In this document: positions 30,269 through 39,190 of the stretch, one piece after another
Position numbering within the stretch: position 1 is the first letter of the stretch
Layout: each line of letters opens with the position of its first letter
From: a bacterium
GTDB lineage: Bacteria > Bacteroidota > Bacteroidia > Bacteroidales > Muribaculaceae
Assembly (NCBI GenBank): GCA_004561555.1
Contig: SFVH01000001.1
Location: 10,255-74,254 of the forward strand
Direction of reading: 5' to 3'
Length of the DNA: 64,000 nt
Notes under the pieces: model-generated
Database searches by the model: none
Told to the model about the DNA's origin: nothing
What the model saw: the letters and a program-made list of their open reading frames with translations, nothing else
Position numbers and translations under genes: made by a program

Positions 30269-31546
30269 ATGGAGATGTTGATGCAATATGTGTGGGAACA
30301 CCGTTTGTGGCTGCAAGAGAAGATGGTCACAAACACCGGTCTGCGTATTCGCATCATCGACCCGGGGGTGCGCAACACCGATGCCGGTCCGGATTTTTTC
30401 AATGCAAAGATTGAAATTGACGGATGCCTGTGGGTGGGCAATGTGGAAATCCACAATCGTGCCTCCGACTGGCGACGCCACGGACATAACGAAGACGAGG
30501 CATACGACTCTGTGGTGCTCCATGTAGTGAATAAAGATGATGCTCAAGTGTGCCGCACCAATGGCGAACCCATCCCTCAGCTGGTGATGCCGTGTTCGGC
30601 GCAAATGATTGATAAATATTCGTCGCTGGTAAATGCCAAAGTGGAATTGCCTTGCCGCAATGTGATTAAATCGCTGACATCGCTCGAAATGGCTGAATGG
30701 ATTCAAGCGCTTGCCTTTGAGCGTCTTGCTGAAAAATCCAAGCGAGTGACCGACTTGCTGGCTCGCTATCACGGTAGCTGGGAGGATGTGTGCTATGTCA
30801 CCTTGGCACGCACAATCGGTTTCGGCACTAACAGCGACCCTTTCGAACGACTCGCAAAAAGTCTGCCACTCAACCTTCTACACAAGCACGCCGACTCGCT
30901 CACACAACTTGAGGCTCTCTTCTTCGGACAAGCAGGCTTGCTCGACAATCGCAAAGGCATCGATGCCGACCCTTATCGCTCGCAACTATGTCGCGAATAT
31001 GACTTTCTGAACAATAAGTTTTCACTGAAACGCCCGGAAGGATTGGTATGGAAAGCCTTTCGTATGCGTCCGCAAAACTTCCCGTGGCGACGCATCGCCT
31101 TGCTGGCACATTATGTCTATGGGGGATTCCGTCTGATGTCACAAATTCTTGAGGCTAAAGGTGATGAAGACAAGTTGAGAGCACTCTTTACCGTTAAACT
31201 GTCAGGTTATTGGAGCAACCACTACACTTTCGACCATACTTCGACTGAACAAACTGCCGCCATAAGCCGCAGTAGCATCGATGTGGTGCTTATCAACACC
31301 GTAGTACCTCTCTATTACACTTATGCTCAACAATTGGATTGTTATGATTGGGCGGAAAGAGCTGTAGCCTTACTGGAGGTGCTCAAGCCGGAATCTAACC
31401 ATCTTGTAGAGAAATTTCGCAATGCCGGTATGCGCATCGATAACGCCCTCACCTCGCAAGCAGTAATCCAACTTAACAATGCCTACTGTGTGCCTCGCAA
31501 ATGCCTTTATTGCGAAGCCGGACACAAACTGCTATCCTTGAAATAG
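30269..31546 (+). CDS. DUF2851 family protein
   Basis: A 425-aa cytoplasmic-looking protein without a signal peptide. The N-terminal region (LMQYVWEHRLWLQEK, then GVRNTDAGPDFFNAKIEIDG and GNVEIHNRASDWRRHGHN) is the DUF2851 signature. The D...E...H pattern hints at a nuclease-like fold, but this is inference. The C-terminus has a four-cysteine-like cluster (CVPRKCLYCEAGH). Its function is unknown. Its stop codon (31544-31546) directly abuts the stop of ispG on the other strand. Confidence 0.82.
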   Translation: MEMLMQYVWEHRLWLQEKMVTNTGLRIRIIDPGVRNTDAGPDFFNAKIEIDGCLWVGNVEIHNRASDWRRHGHNEDEAYDSVVLHVVNKDDAQVCRTNGEPIPQLVMPCSAQMIDKYSSLVNAKVELPCRNVIKSLTSLEMAEWIQALAFERLAEKSKRVTDLLARYHGSWEDVCYVTLARTIGFGTNSDPFERLAKSLPLNLLHKHADSLTQLEALFFGQAGLLDNRKGIDADPYRSQLCREYDFLNNKFSLKRPEGLVWKAFRMRPQNFPWRRIALLAHYVYGGFRLMSQILEAKGDEDKLRALFTVKLSGYWSNHYTFDHTSTEQTAAISRSSIDVVLINTVVPLYYTYAQQLDCYDWAERAVALLEVLKPESNHLVEKFRNAGMRIDNALTSQAVIQLNNAYCVPRKCLYCEAGHKLLSLK

Positions 31547-33250
31547 CTATTCAGGGTCGACCCAATCGCCACCTTGCTTGATAAGAGCAATGAGTCGTGG
31601 CAGTGCTTCTTCTTGCGGAATGTTGCGCTCCACACAAACCTTTCCTTTATATAAGCTCACCTTCCCTACTGCCGCCCCTACATATCCGTAGTCGGCATCA
31701 GCCATCTCCCCGGGACCATTCACGATACATCCCATAATGCCTATTTTCAAGCCTTTAAGGTGAGACGTTGCCGCCTTGATTTGAGCCACTGCTTGTTGGA
31801 GGTCATAAAGAGTACGTCCGCAACTCGGGCATGATATATACTCCGTCTTGGTGATGCGTTGGCGCACGGCTTGTAAAATACCGAATGAATAGCGCACAGC
31901 ATTCTCCGGACTTTTCAGATTGGGAGCTTCAAGAAGTATGCCGTCGATGAGTCGAGCCATCAGAAGCGTCCCGAAGTCGGCTCCCGCTTTCACTTGCACA
32001 TCTTCTTCATCGCTATCGACATACGACATATGAGCCACAATAGGCACACGACAACCTAAATCGGTAAGTTTATGGATAAATGCTTGAATTTCTCCGGTGG
32101 GATTGATATGTCGGCTTGTCAGGAGCAGCACCTTAGATGCTGTAAGCCTGCCGATTACACTTTCGGGGCTCTCCGAAGCATCAGCCTTCACCCAGATGGC
32201 GTTGTCAAGAAAAAAATCCGGTTGTTGCTCGGCTTTTGAAATGCGTGAAGCGTCAAGTGCTGTCACCACCACCGGCACATTTTCCCCACCTATGCCACAA
32301 ATTTCGTCGGTAGCACGCCTCTCGGGCATTAGATAGTTGTAGCCTTTGCTGAACGTTCCGCTGATATGGGGATGTCCTTCACGAGAGGTAATATAATCCA
32401 CCAACTTGCATGCCACCGGGATTTCAGCCTCCGGCTCTTCGCTGAGCGACACTCTAATGGTATCGCCAATGCCCTCAGCGAGGAGAGTGCCAATGCCCAC
32501 AGCCGACTTGATACGCCCGTCTTCGCCGTCGCCGGCTTCAGTGACACCAAGATGGAGCGGATAATTCATACCCTCGGCTTCCATCGCCTTCACCAAGCGA
32601 CGCACTGTTTCTACCATGATGACAGTGTTGGAGGCTTTGATAGAGATTGCCACATCGTTGAAATCCACTTCGCGAAAAATGCGAAGAAACTCCATTGCCG
32701 ACTCCACCATTCCTTCCGGGGTGTCGCCATAGCGACTCATAATGCGGTCGCTCAACGAGCCATGATTCACTCCTAAACGCACTGCCGTAGCATGTTGTCG
32801 GCAAATGTCGAGAAAGGGCACCACCGCTTCCCTGATTTTTTCTATTTCGGCAGCATATTCCTCATCGGTGTATTCCAATTTTCGAAATGTGCGTGCAGCA
32901 TCCACAAAATTGCCGGGATTGATGCGCACCTTGTCGGTCTGCCTTGCTGCTTCCAAAGCAGCTTTGGGATTGAAATGAATGTCGGCTACCAACGGATTGG
33001 TGTAGCCCTCAGCATGCAATCGCCGACGTATTTCGCCTATACTTACAGCCTCGCGCACCCCTTGAGCCGTGAGCCGCACATAATCGGCACCGGCGTCAAA
33101 GATACGGCGACACTGCGCCACACTGCCATCAATGTCGTTGGTGGAAGTGGAAGTCATCGATTGCACCCTGATAGGGTTATTGCCACCCAAAGGCACATTG
33201 CCGATTTTAATGCTCGATGAGGAGCGACGTTGGTAGTCGAAAGTATTCAT
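31547..33250 (-). CDS. ispG: 4-hydroxy-3-methylbut-2-enyl diphosphate synthase, Bacteroidetes type
   Basis: A 567-aa iron-sulfur enzyme of the MEP isoprenoid pathway. The N-terminal TIM barrel starts at IGNVPLGGNNPIRVQSMTST and contains ADIHFNPKAALEA and RINPGNF. The longer length reflects the extra middle domain of plant/Bacteroidetes-type enzymes. The C-terminal [4Fe-4S] domain has its cysteines in SCPSCGRTL and IMGCIVNGPGE. It is the last gene of a rpoN-PAP2-purE-ispG minus-strand run, 20 bp after purE. Confidence 0.95.
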   Translation of the reverse strand: MNTFDYQRRSSSSIKIGNVPLGGNNPIRVQSMTSTSTNDIDGSVAQCRRIFDAGADYVRLTAQGVREAVSIGEIRRRLHAEGYTNPLVADIHFNPKAALEAARQTDKVRINPGNFVDAARTFRKLEYTDEEYAAEIEKIREAVVPFLDICRQHATAVRLGVNHGSLSDRIMSRYGDTPEGMVESAMEFLRIFREVDFNDVAISIKASNTVIMVETVRRLVKAMEAEGMNYPLHLGVTEAGDGEDGRIKSAVGIGTLLAEGIGDTIRVSLSEEPEAEIPVACKLVDYITSREGHPHISGTFSKGYNYLMPERRATDEICGIGGENVPVVVTALDASRISKAEQQPDFFLDNAIWVKADASESPESVIGRLTASKVLLLTSRHINPTGEIQAFIHKLTDLGCRVPIVAHMSYVDSDEEDVQVKAGADFGTLLMARLIDGILLEAPNLKSPENAVRYSFGILQAVRQRITKTEYISCPSCGRTLYDLQQAVAQIKAATSHLKGLKIGIMGCIVNGPGEMADADYGYVGAAVGKVSLYKGKVCVERNIPQEEALPRLIALIKQGGDWVDPE

Positions 33251-33270
33251 CTCAAAGCAATTATGCTATA

Positions 33271-33780
33271 TTAGTTAGTTTTATATTTATAAGAAATGCG
33301 CGACAACTCTTCGTTGGCTTTAACAATCTTTTGAGCCAAATCGTGCTTGTATTGTGAAAAACGAGCGGCAATATCCTCATCAGTAAGAGCAAGTATCTGA
33401 ACCGCCATAATTGCGGCATTCAATCCCGCATTGATACCCACGGTAGCTACGGGGATGCCAGGAGGCATTTGTACTATCGCCAAGAGGGCATCGACACCCT
33501 CCAATGCACTCGATTTGATAGGCAACCCTATTACCGGGAGGGTGGTCTGTGCGGCAATCACACCCGGCAAGTGGGCAGCCATACCGGCAGCGGCAATCAC
33601 CACCTTCACCCCGCGCTCTTTAGCGTGAGTGGCAAAATCAGTCACTTCTTCCGGAGTGCGATGAGCCGATAGGGCGTTGATTTCAAACGGGATTTGGAAA
33701 TCATCAAGAAATTTTGCAGCTTTTTCGAGCACCGGCATATCGGAGGTGCTCCCCATAATAATGCTTACTAATGGAGTCAT
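33271..33780 (-). CDS. purE: N5-carboxyaminoimidazole ribonucleotide mutase
   Basis: A 169-aa enzyme of purine synthesis converting N5-CAIR to CAIR. Class I PurE motifs are seen: IIMGSTSDMPVLEKA, ALSAHRTPEE, AAAGMAAHLPGVIA, LPVIGLPIKS and QMPPGIPVATVGIN. The start at 33780 (MTPLVSIIMG) is preferred to an in-frame ATG ten codons upstream that would leave little room after the previous gene. It lies 11 bp after the PAP2-like gene. Confidence 0.95.
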   Translation of the reverse strand: MTPLVSIIMGSTSDMPVLEKAAKFLDDFQIPFEINALSAHRTPEEVTDFATHAKERGVKVVIAAAGMAAHLPGVIAAQTTLPVIGLPIKSSALEGVDALLAIVQMPPGIPVATVGINAGLNAAIMAVQILALTDEDIAARFSQYKHDLAQKIVKANEELSRISYKYKTN

Positions 33781-33791
33781 ATATTTGTTTT

Positions 33792-34439
33792 TTAAAGTAG
33801 AAACACGCAAAGGAAACCATTAATTACGCCGGCAAGCACTTGCCCCAAAGTGTGGCGTTCCATTGCCAACCGAGAAGAGCCGAGGATGCCTGCCACGATT
33901 ATCAAGCAGCATATCACCGGCATAAGGTCGAAGATGCCGTCGCCATAACTGTTTATCTTGCAAAGCAGCCCGATTAGGCCGCCAATGCCTGCCATATGGG
34001 CACTAATCTTCCATAAGAAATTGACTGTCAGCGACACCATTGCCGCCATGCCGGCTCCGAAGAGAAACATCCACATCCATGTGGGAGCGTTGATATTAAA
34101 CAGATAGAGCGCACTCACCAAATAGCACACCACAATCATCGCATAAGGATAAAGCCTTTCACGCCGCAAGTTGAGATGAACATCGGAGATTATGCCGAAA
34201 TACTTCATCAGCGAAATCAAAATCGTAGGCACCACGAAAGTCATCAATGCTATCACCGAAATCACCGTAAGTTTGTCGGTGGTGAGCAATATCTGATAGG
34301 TAGACATTTCAAATGCAATAATCATACCATAGGTGGGCATAAGCATCGGTGACAATAGAAATGAGAACAATGCCGATACATAGTGGATTATTCGCATCAC
34401 CTTTGCTTCAATATTCATAATCGGTTGAGGTAGATTCAT
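33792..34439 (-). CDS. PAP2-like integral membrane protein
   Basis: A 215-aa protein with about six transmembrane helices. The late segments KISAHMAGIGG and SSRLAMERHTLGQVLAG resemble phosphatase motifs 2 and 3 of the PAP2 superfamily, but the first basic motif (KXXXXXXRP) is at best weak (LNLRRERLYP). An active phosphatase is therefore uncertain; a lipid phosphatase or inactive homologue is possible. It lies between rpoN (18 bp) and purE (11 bp). The ATG at 34439 or that at 34418 (MNIEAKV) may be the start. Confidence 0.72.
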   Translation of the reverse strand: MNLPQPIMNIEAKVMRIIHYVSALFSFLLSPMLMPTYGMIIAFEMSTYQILLTTDKLTVISVIALMTFVVPTILISLMKYFGIISDVHLNLRRERLYPYAMIVVCYLVSALYLFNINAPTWMWMFLFGAGMAAMVSLTVNFLWKISAHMAGIGGLIGLLCKINSYGDGIFDLMPVICCLIIVAGILGSSRLAMERHTLGQVLAGVINGFLCVFLL

Positions 34440-34457
34440 AATGATTATGTTTTTTGG

Positions 34458-35915
34458 TTATAATTCTTTTCGTAGTCGTGCCACCGGAAATCCCATTCGT
34501 TCGCGATATTTAGCAATCGTGCGACGCGCAATCTCATAGCCGCGCTTATTGAGCAACGTGCAGAGAACCTCGTCGGAATAGGGCTTTTTCTTATCTTCGC
34601 CCTCGATAATTTCCTTCAATGCCGACTGTATTTCACGCGACGACACATCTTCGCCCGACTCGTGTCGGATGCCCTCATTGAAGAAAAATTTCAACGGATA
34701 AATACCCCCTTGTGTCATAACATATTTCCCTGAGGTGGCACGCGACACCACCGACAGGTCGTAGCCTGTATCCGAGGCAATATCCTTTAGCACCATCGGT
34801 CGCAAAAGCGACTCGTCTTCGGTGAGGAAGAATTGCTTTTGCCGCTCAAGGATGGCGCGCATAATAGAGAAAAGTGTGACTTGTCGCTGTTTAAGCATCT
34901 TTATAAATGTTGCCGCCGACTCATATTTATCTTTCACGAACCGATTGGCTTCTTCCTCGCTACGATTGCGCACTCGCTTCACGCTAATATCATCATACAT
35001 TGCTTGAAACGACTCCTCAATTTGCAATTCGGGGATGTTATTGAGCAATGTCAGAGTGATGTTGTCACCATCCACTTCTACACTGAAATCAGGAATAATG
35101 TGTTGTGCCTTACTATTGTCGCCACCGCCATATAGACTTCCCGGCTTGGGATTAAGCGATAAGATTACCTCAAGCGCACGACGAAATCCTTCTTTGTCGG
35201 TTTTCAGAGCCGCAATGATGCGGTCATAATGCTTCTTCGAAAATTCCGGGAAATAACAATCTATGATTTTATACGCCAAAAGATTGTCGTCACTACCGGG
35301 AAGACGTTCGAGCTGCAACAACAAGCAGTCGCGAAGGTCTTTTGCGCCGATGCCGGCAGGGTCAAGGTCGCGTATCATCTGCAACACCGACTGTATCTCG
35401 TCTTCGTCTACCTCAATTCCCATTTGAAACACGATATCGTCTGATATGGCTTCCACGCTACGGGTAAGATAGCCGTTGTCGTCAATATTGCCTATGATAT
35501 AATCAGCTATCGTCTGCTGCTTTTCGGAGAGGTCATGCTCGCTGATTTGCTCGGAGAGATAGTCGATGAGTGTGCTCTCGTTGGTGATTATCGGCTCATA
35601 CACTTTATCGTCGGCACTTCTATTGCTGATATTCAAGCGATAAGCCGGTACATCATCTTCGGGCTCATCTTCAGGGTCGGCACTATCGGGAGTGACGTTG
35701 TTGTCGGTGGTCATTTCCTCTGCCGGCACTTCACCATCGGAACTATCATCGGAATCGGCAATTTCGATTGCCGGATTATCAAGCACTTCATGGCGCACCT
35801 CGTCTTCCATCTCCGTACGATTCATCCCCAGCAGACGCACAAACTGCACCTGTTGCGGCGACAATCGTTGTTGCAAACGCTGTTCTTGAGTGAGATGTAA
35901 CGACTCTTTATTCAT
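34458..35915 (-). CDS. rpoN: RNA polymerase sigma-54 factor
   Basis: A 485-aa sigma factor. Region I is a glutamine- and leucine-rich start (LTQEQRLQQRLSPQQVQFVRLL). An acidic region II follows (DSDDSSDGEVPAEE), then the core-binding domain (DLDPAGIGAKDLRDCLLLQL). The C-terminal RpoN box is present as ARRTIAKYRERM, a match to the ARRTVAKYRE consensus. The start is taken at 35915 (MNKESLHL); an ATG seven codons earlier (35936) is also open. It leads the minus-strand run with the PAP2-like gene, purE and ispG. Confidence 0.95.
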   Translation of the reverse strand: MNKESLHLTQEQRLQQRLSPQQVQFVRLLGMNRTEMEDEVRHEVLDNPAIEIADSDDSSDGEVPAEEMTTDNNVTPDSADPEDEPEDDVPAYRLNISNRSADDKVYEPIITNESTLIDYLSEQISEHDLSEKQQTIADYIIGNIDDNGYLTRSVEAISDDIVFQMGIEVDEDEIQSVLQMIRDLDPAGIGAKDLRDCLLLQLERLPGSDDNLLAYKIIDCYFPEFSKKHYDRIIAALKTDKEGFRRALEVILSLNPKPGSLYGGGDNSKAQHIIPDFSVEVDGDNITLTLLNNIPELQIEESFQAMYDDISVKRVRNRSEEEANRFVKDKYESAATFIKMLKQRQVTLFSIMRAILERQKQFFLTEDESLLRPMVLKDIASDTGYDLSVVSRATSGKYVMTQGGIYPLKFFFNEGIRHESGEDVSSREIQSALKEIIEGEDKKKPYSDEVLCTLLNKRGYEIARRTIAKYRERMGFPVARLRKEL

Positions 35916-36007
35916 AGCATTATTTTCCTGGGGCAAAAATACGCAAAATCCGTGAATTATTCACCCTCTCTGCTGATTAAAAGTACACAATCGACTGCGT
36001 GAACAAG

Positions 36008-38923
36008 TTATAAGTGCTGAAGGAAATCCATAAGATTCACCTCGCGCTCAAGATTCATCTTCTTGCGCAGACGGTAACGAGTCATTTCCACACTTCTATA
36101 CGACATATTGAGCAACGGCGCTATCTCTTTTGAGCTTAACCCCATCTTCAGATAGGCACAAAGTCGCTGGTCGTTGGCATTGAGTTGCGGGAACTTCTCA
36201 ACGAGTCGCTTGAGGTAGTTTTCATATACCACATCAAAGTTTTGAGCGAACTTCTGCCAATCATCGTCGTGCGAGATATTCTCCTTGATAAGCCGCTGAA
36301 TCTTATTGAGCTGTCTTACAGTCACCGGTGATAGTGGCGGAGTGTCATCGCTCTCTTGAATTTTGTTGAGCTGATTTGAGATGTCTATGAGGATTTCGTT
36401 TTTCCTAATCACATTCATCGTGGCACTCGACAGCTCTTGCGATTTGTGGCGCACATCGTGTTCGAGTTGAGTGCTCTTCAGCCGAGAAATTTCATTCTCT
36501 CGTCGCAACGATTCCTCTTCCGCTTTACGCTTAAACTCGCGCAGCTCCTCTTCTTTACGTTTAGCCACCAATATTGCCGACTTTCGAGCTTTTTTCCTAA
36601 CAAAAACAAACACCAAATATGCTGCTATGATAATCAAAATTATATAAATAATCCATGCCACAATCGACCGATACCACGGCGGCAAAATAGTGAATGTGAA
36701 AGCATACTCCGAGCGACTATCGTCGTAGCGATTGAAGGAGCGGATGTGGAGCGTATAAGTACCTTCATATAGCTGGGTGTATTCTTTGGAGTTGGCGGTG
36801 GAATAGGCACTCCATCCGGCATCGTAGTTTTCAAGATAATAGCTGTATTGCACTGCTCCGTCTTCTCGATATTCGGGGCAAATAAACTCAAAGCGGAGAG
36901 AGTTGAGGCTGTAAGGCAACTCCATTACCTTATCATTCAGCGGTCCACCGGCAGTGTAGATGAGCGAATCGGGGTCGGTGGAATAGATGTTGCTCACAAA
37001 AAGCTTGCTTTTCCAACTCACCTTATGGTCGCGGTCGGTGTTGATAAAGAAAAATCCGTCTTCGTTGGATATGAGCAGTTCGCGAGGCGAAACGAAGTTG
37101 AGATGCTCAAAGCCCACTATCAGTTTGTCAAGTAGAGGCTTATATGTAATCGAGTCGATGCTGTAGGTGCCGGTAGCGTTATAAAACGCTGCACAAATAT
37201 ACTTTCCCGACACTCCCCACACATCGTTATCCGGCGACTGATAGAGTCTTACAGAGGAGTGTGTTCCGAAAATACTGTTGAGCTTTTCGTTAGGAACCAT
37301 ACGGTCGGTATGGGCATTATAGCGGAAAAAACCTCCTTCGGTAGAGAAGGCGAGTTCGTTGTCTATTTTATATAGGGTATTATTTCTGTCGGTAGGGAAG
37401 CCCTTGGTGTGGTCGTAAAGCTTCACTTCTTCAAATTTAGAATAATCTTTGCTGGGTCGCAATTTAAACACACCTTTCATCCAATGGCTTATCCAAATAT
37501 TCCCCAAATCATCTTCATACATATGGCCTCCCACCTCGTCATAACCGGCAATACGATTAGCCATAGTCCATTGACCTCCCACACGTCGAAGGAGGAAGAA
37601 ATTTTCGTAGGTTGAAGCGAGTGCCATATCCGGGTGTTTTTTCAACGGAATTACCGCCCATGTACCCGGCACTCCTTCAATTTTACGCAACGTACTACCT
37701 TTAAGCTGATATAAGCCTCGGTCGCTGCTCACGAGCACATCTGAGGCAAGGGTGTCGATGCTCCACACTTGCCCTTTCATCAGCGATGAAGGCTTGACGG
37801 GTTCGGCATTCGATGATAGAGGATAAGGCATAGTGTATAGTCCCTGATTGGTGCCCAAAACGAGGTCATTGTTGCGCAACAATGAAGCATATCCCGTGCC
37901 ATAGACATAGGAGCCGAAGAGCGTGGAAATCGGAGAGTTGTAGAGCACATAGTCGATGCCATTGTCCAATCCGAGCCAAATGTTGTCCATCCTGTCGAAG
38001 CTGATGCTCAACACGGTATTGTTTTGCATCCCGGTGTTCATATTCACAAACGTATTGGCTCCGGTAGCAATATCTTTTACCACAACTCCTTTGTTTACGG
38101 TGCCAAACACTAATTCGCGCTCATTGGTGGCAGCACAAAACACTTGATTTTCTTTCAGAAACGAATCGATATCCATGGGCATCGCCTCCGTGGTCACACC
38201 GTCATAAACAAACACGCCGTCAAACTCAGTGACTATCAACACTTTTCCCTTTTGCCACGGCAACAAAGAGCATACCCGCTTATTAACCAGCAGGTTGCTT
38301 CCTTGTATTGGCGTAAACGACGTGCCGTTGAGGATGCTCACTCCATTTTCTTGAGTGGCTACTAACAAGCGATTGCCTATTAGAGCAGATGTAGTGATTT
38401 TATGACGCGAAGGAATGGCTATCGATTTCTTTCCGTCGAAACGCAATATCTTGAAATCGCTCTGAAACCATATATATTCGCCCGATTGGTGGATATTCCA
38501 TACCTCAGTGAAATGACGATCTTTCTGCGGAAGTGTGCCCACAAGACTATGCCACACAAAATTACCATGTGAAGGGTCGTTGTAAAAATATCCGAATTCC
38601 TCTGAGCCTCCGGCATAAATTCTTCCGGTGTTTTCTTCAAAGAAGACTGAGCGCACGGTAGTGTAATTGCCTAATTGGCATAGCGTCCACCGTTTGCCGT
38701 CAAACACGAGTAGTCCGTGATTGTTGGCAAACAACATCCTCCCATAATTATCCTGAGTGACATCCCAGTTTTGAGTACCCCCCAAATAGGTCGACCGCGA
38801 ATAGTTTCTCACCAAAGGATAGCTCGCCATAAGTGTGACGAAGGTGCTTATAAAGCATAAAAAAACAAAAATCCTTCTTGAAAAGGGTCTAATAATAACG
38901 AAAGAACTCTCCTGGCATTTCAT
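36008..38923 (-). CDS. Beta-propeller/Y_Y_Y/HTH membrane regulator of PUL2
   Basis: A 971-aa one-component sensor-regulator. An N-terminal hydrophobic segment (RRIFVFLCFISTFVTLMASYP) exports a long periplasmic ligand-sensing part made of Reg_prop-type propeller blades (WDVTQDNYGRMLFANNHGLL, DNIWLGLDNGIDYV, LGNIWISHWMKGVF). A Y_Y_Y-like domain follows (QYSYYLENYDAGWSAY). Then come a transmembrane helix (IVAWIIYIILIIIAAYLVFV), a coiled coil and a C-terminal LuxR-like HTH (CAYLKMGLSSKEIAPLLNM, then RSVEMTRYRLRKKM). There is no kinase domain, unlike hybrid two-component PUL regulators. The start at 38923 is chosen from the signal-like segment; an in-frame ATG 30 codons upstream exists. It is divergent from susC and is its likely activator. 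Confidence 0.87.
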   Translation of the reverse strand: MKCQESSFVIIRPFSRRIFVFLCFISTFVTLMASYPLVRNYSRSTYLGGTQNWDVTQDNYGRMLFANNHGLLVFDGKRWTLCQLGNYTTVRSVFFEENTGRIYAGGSEEFGYFYNDPSHGNFVWHSLVGTLPQKDRHFTEVWNIHQSGEYIWFQSDFKILRFDGKKSIAIPSRHKITTSALIGNRLLVATQENGVSILNGTSFTPIQGSNLLVNKRVCSLLPWQKGKVLIVTEFDGVFVYDGVTTEAMPMDIDSFLKENQVFCAATNERELVFGTVNKGVVVKDIATGANTFVNMNTGMQNNTVLSISFDRMDNIWLGLDNGIDYVLYNSPISTLFGSYVYGTGYASLLRNNDLVLGTNQGLYTMPYPLSSNAEPVKPSSLMKGQVWSIDTLASDVLVSSDRGLYQLKGSTLRKIEGVPGTWAVIPLKKHPDMALASTYENFFLLRRVGGQWTMANRIAGYDEVGGHMYEDDLGNIWISHWMKGVFKLRPSKDYSKFEEVKLYDHTKGFPTDRNNTLYKIDNELAFSTEGGFFRYNAHTDRMVPNEKLNSIFGTHSSVRLYQSPDNDVWGVSGKYICAAFYNATGTYSIDSITYKPLLDKLIVGFEHLNFVSPRELLISNEDGFFFINTDRDHKVSWKSKLFVSNIYSTDPDSLIYTAGGPLNDKVMELPYSLNSLRFEFICPEYREDGAVQYSYYLENYDAGWSAYSTANSKEYTQLYEGTYTLHIRSFNRYDDSRSEYAFTFTILPPWYRSIVAWIIYIILIIIAAYLVFVFVRKKARKSAILVAKRKEEELREFKRKAEEESLRRENEISRLKSTQLEHDVRHKSQELSSATMNVIRKNEILIDISNQLNKIQESDDTPPLSPVTVRQLNKIQRLIKENISHDDDWQKFAQNFDVVYENYLKRLVEKFPQLNANDQRLCAYLKMGLSSKEIAPLLNMSYRSVEMTRYRLRKKMNLEREVNLMDFLQHL

Positions 38924-38948
38924 ATGCAAAAAATATTTTTTCCAAAAA

Positions 38949-38964
38949 TGCAAATATTTTTGCA
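38949..38964. promoter_or_regulatory. Small inverted repeat between PUL2 regulator and susC
   Basis: TGCAAA-TATT-TTTGCA, a perfect 6-bp dyad 26 bp upstream of the regulator start. It could be an operator, but the AT-rich context makes chance likely. Confidence 0.3.
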
Positions 38965-39098
38965 GTTGAGGTGAAAATAAAAATATGTTATAAAACATAT
39001 TTTTTATATTCAATTGATTTACAAGGATTTAATATTAATTGTTAAGGCATTGTTGTGGTGAGTAATGGTTCTTGTTGAGTTTTTTGTGAGGTAAAAAA

Positions 39099-39131
39099 TT
39101 TGATTTCTACTTCATTATGATAGTAATTTTG
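39099..39131 (+). promoter_or_regulatory. PUL2 susC promoter
   Basis: TTTG (39099-39102), a 21-nt spacer and TAATTTTG (39124-39131), full matches to the Bacteroidetes consensus. The leader to the start codon is about 55 nt. Confidence 0.75.
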
Positions 39132-39190
39132 CGAAGAAAACCGACATAAATCGATTATTCATCAAAAATTTAAATACCAACAACGTGAAT

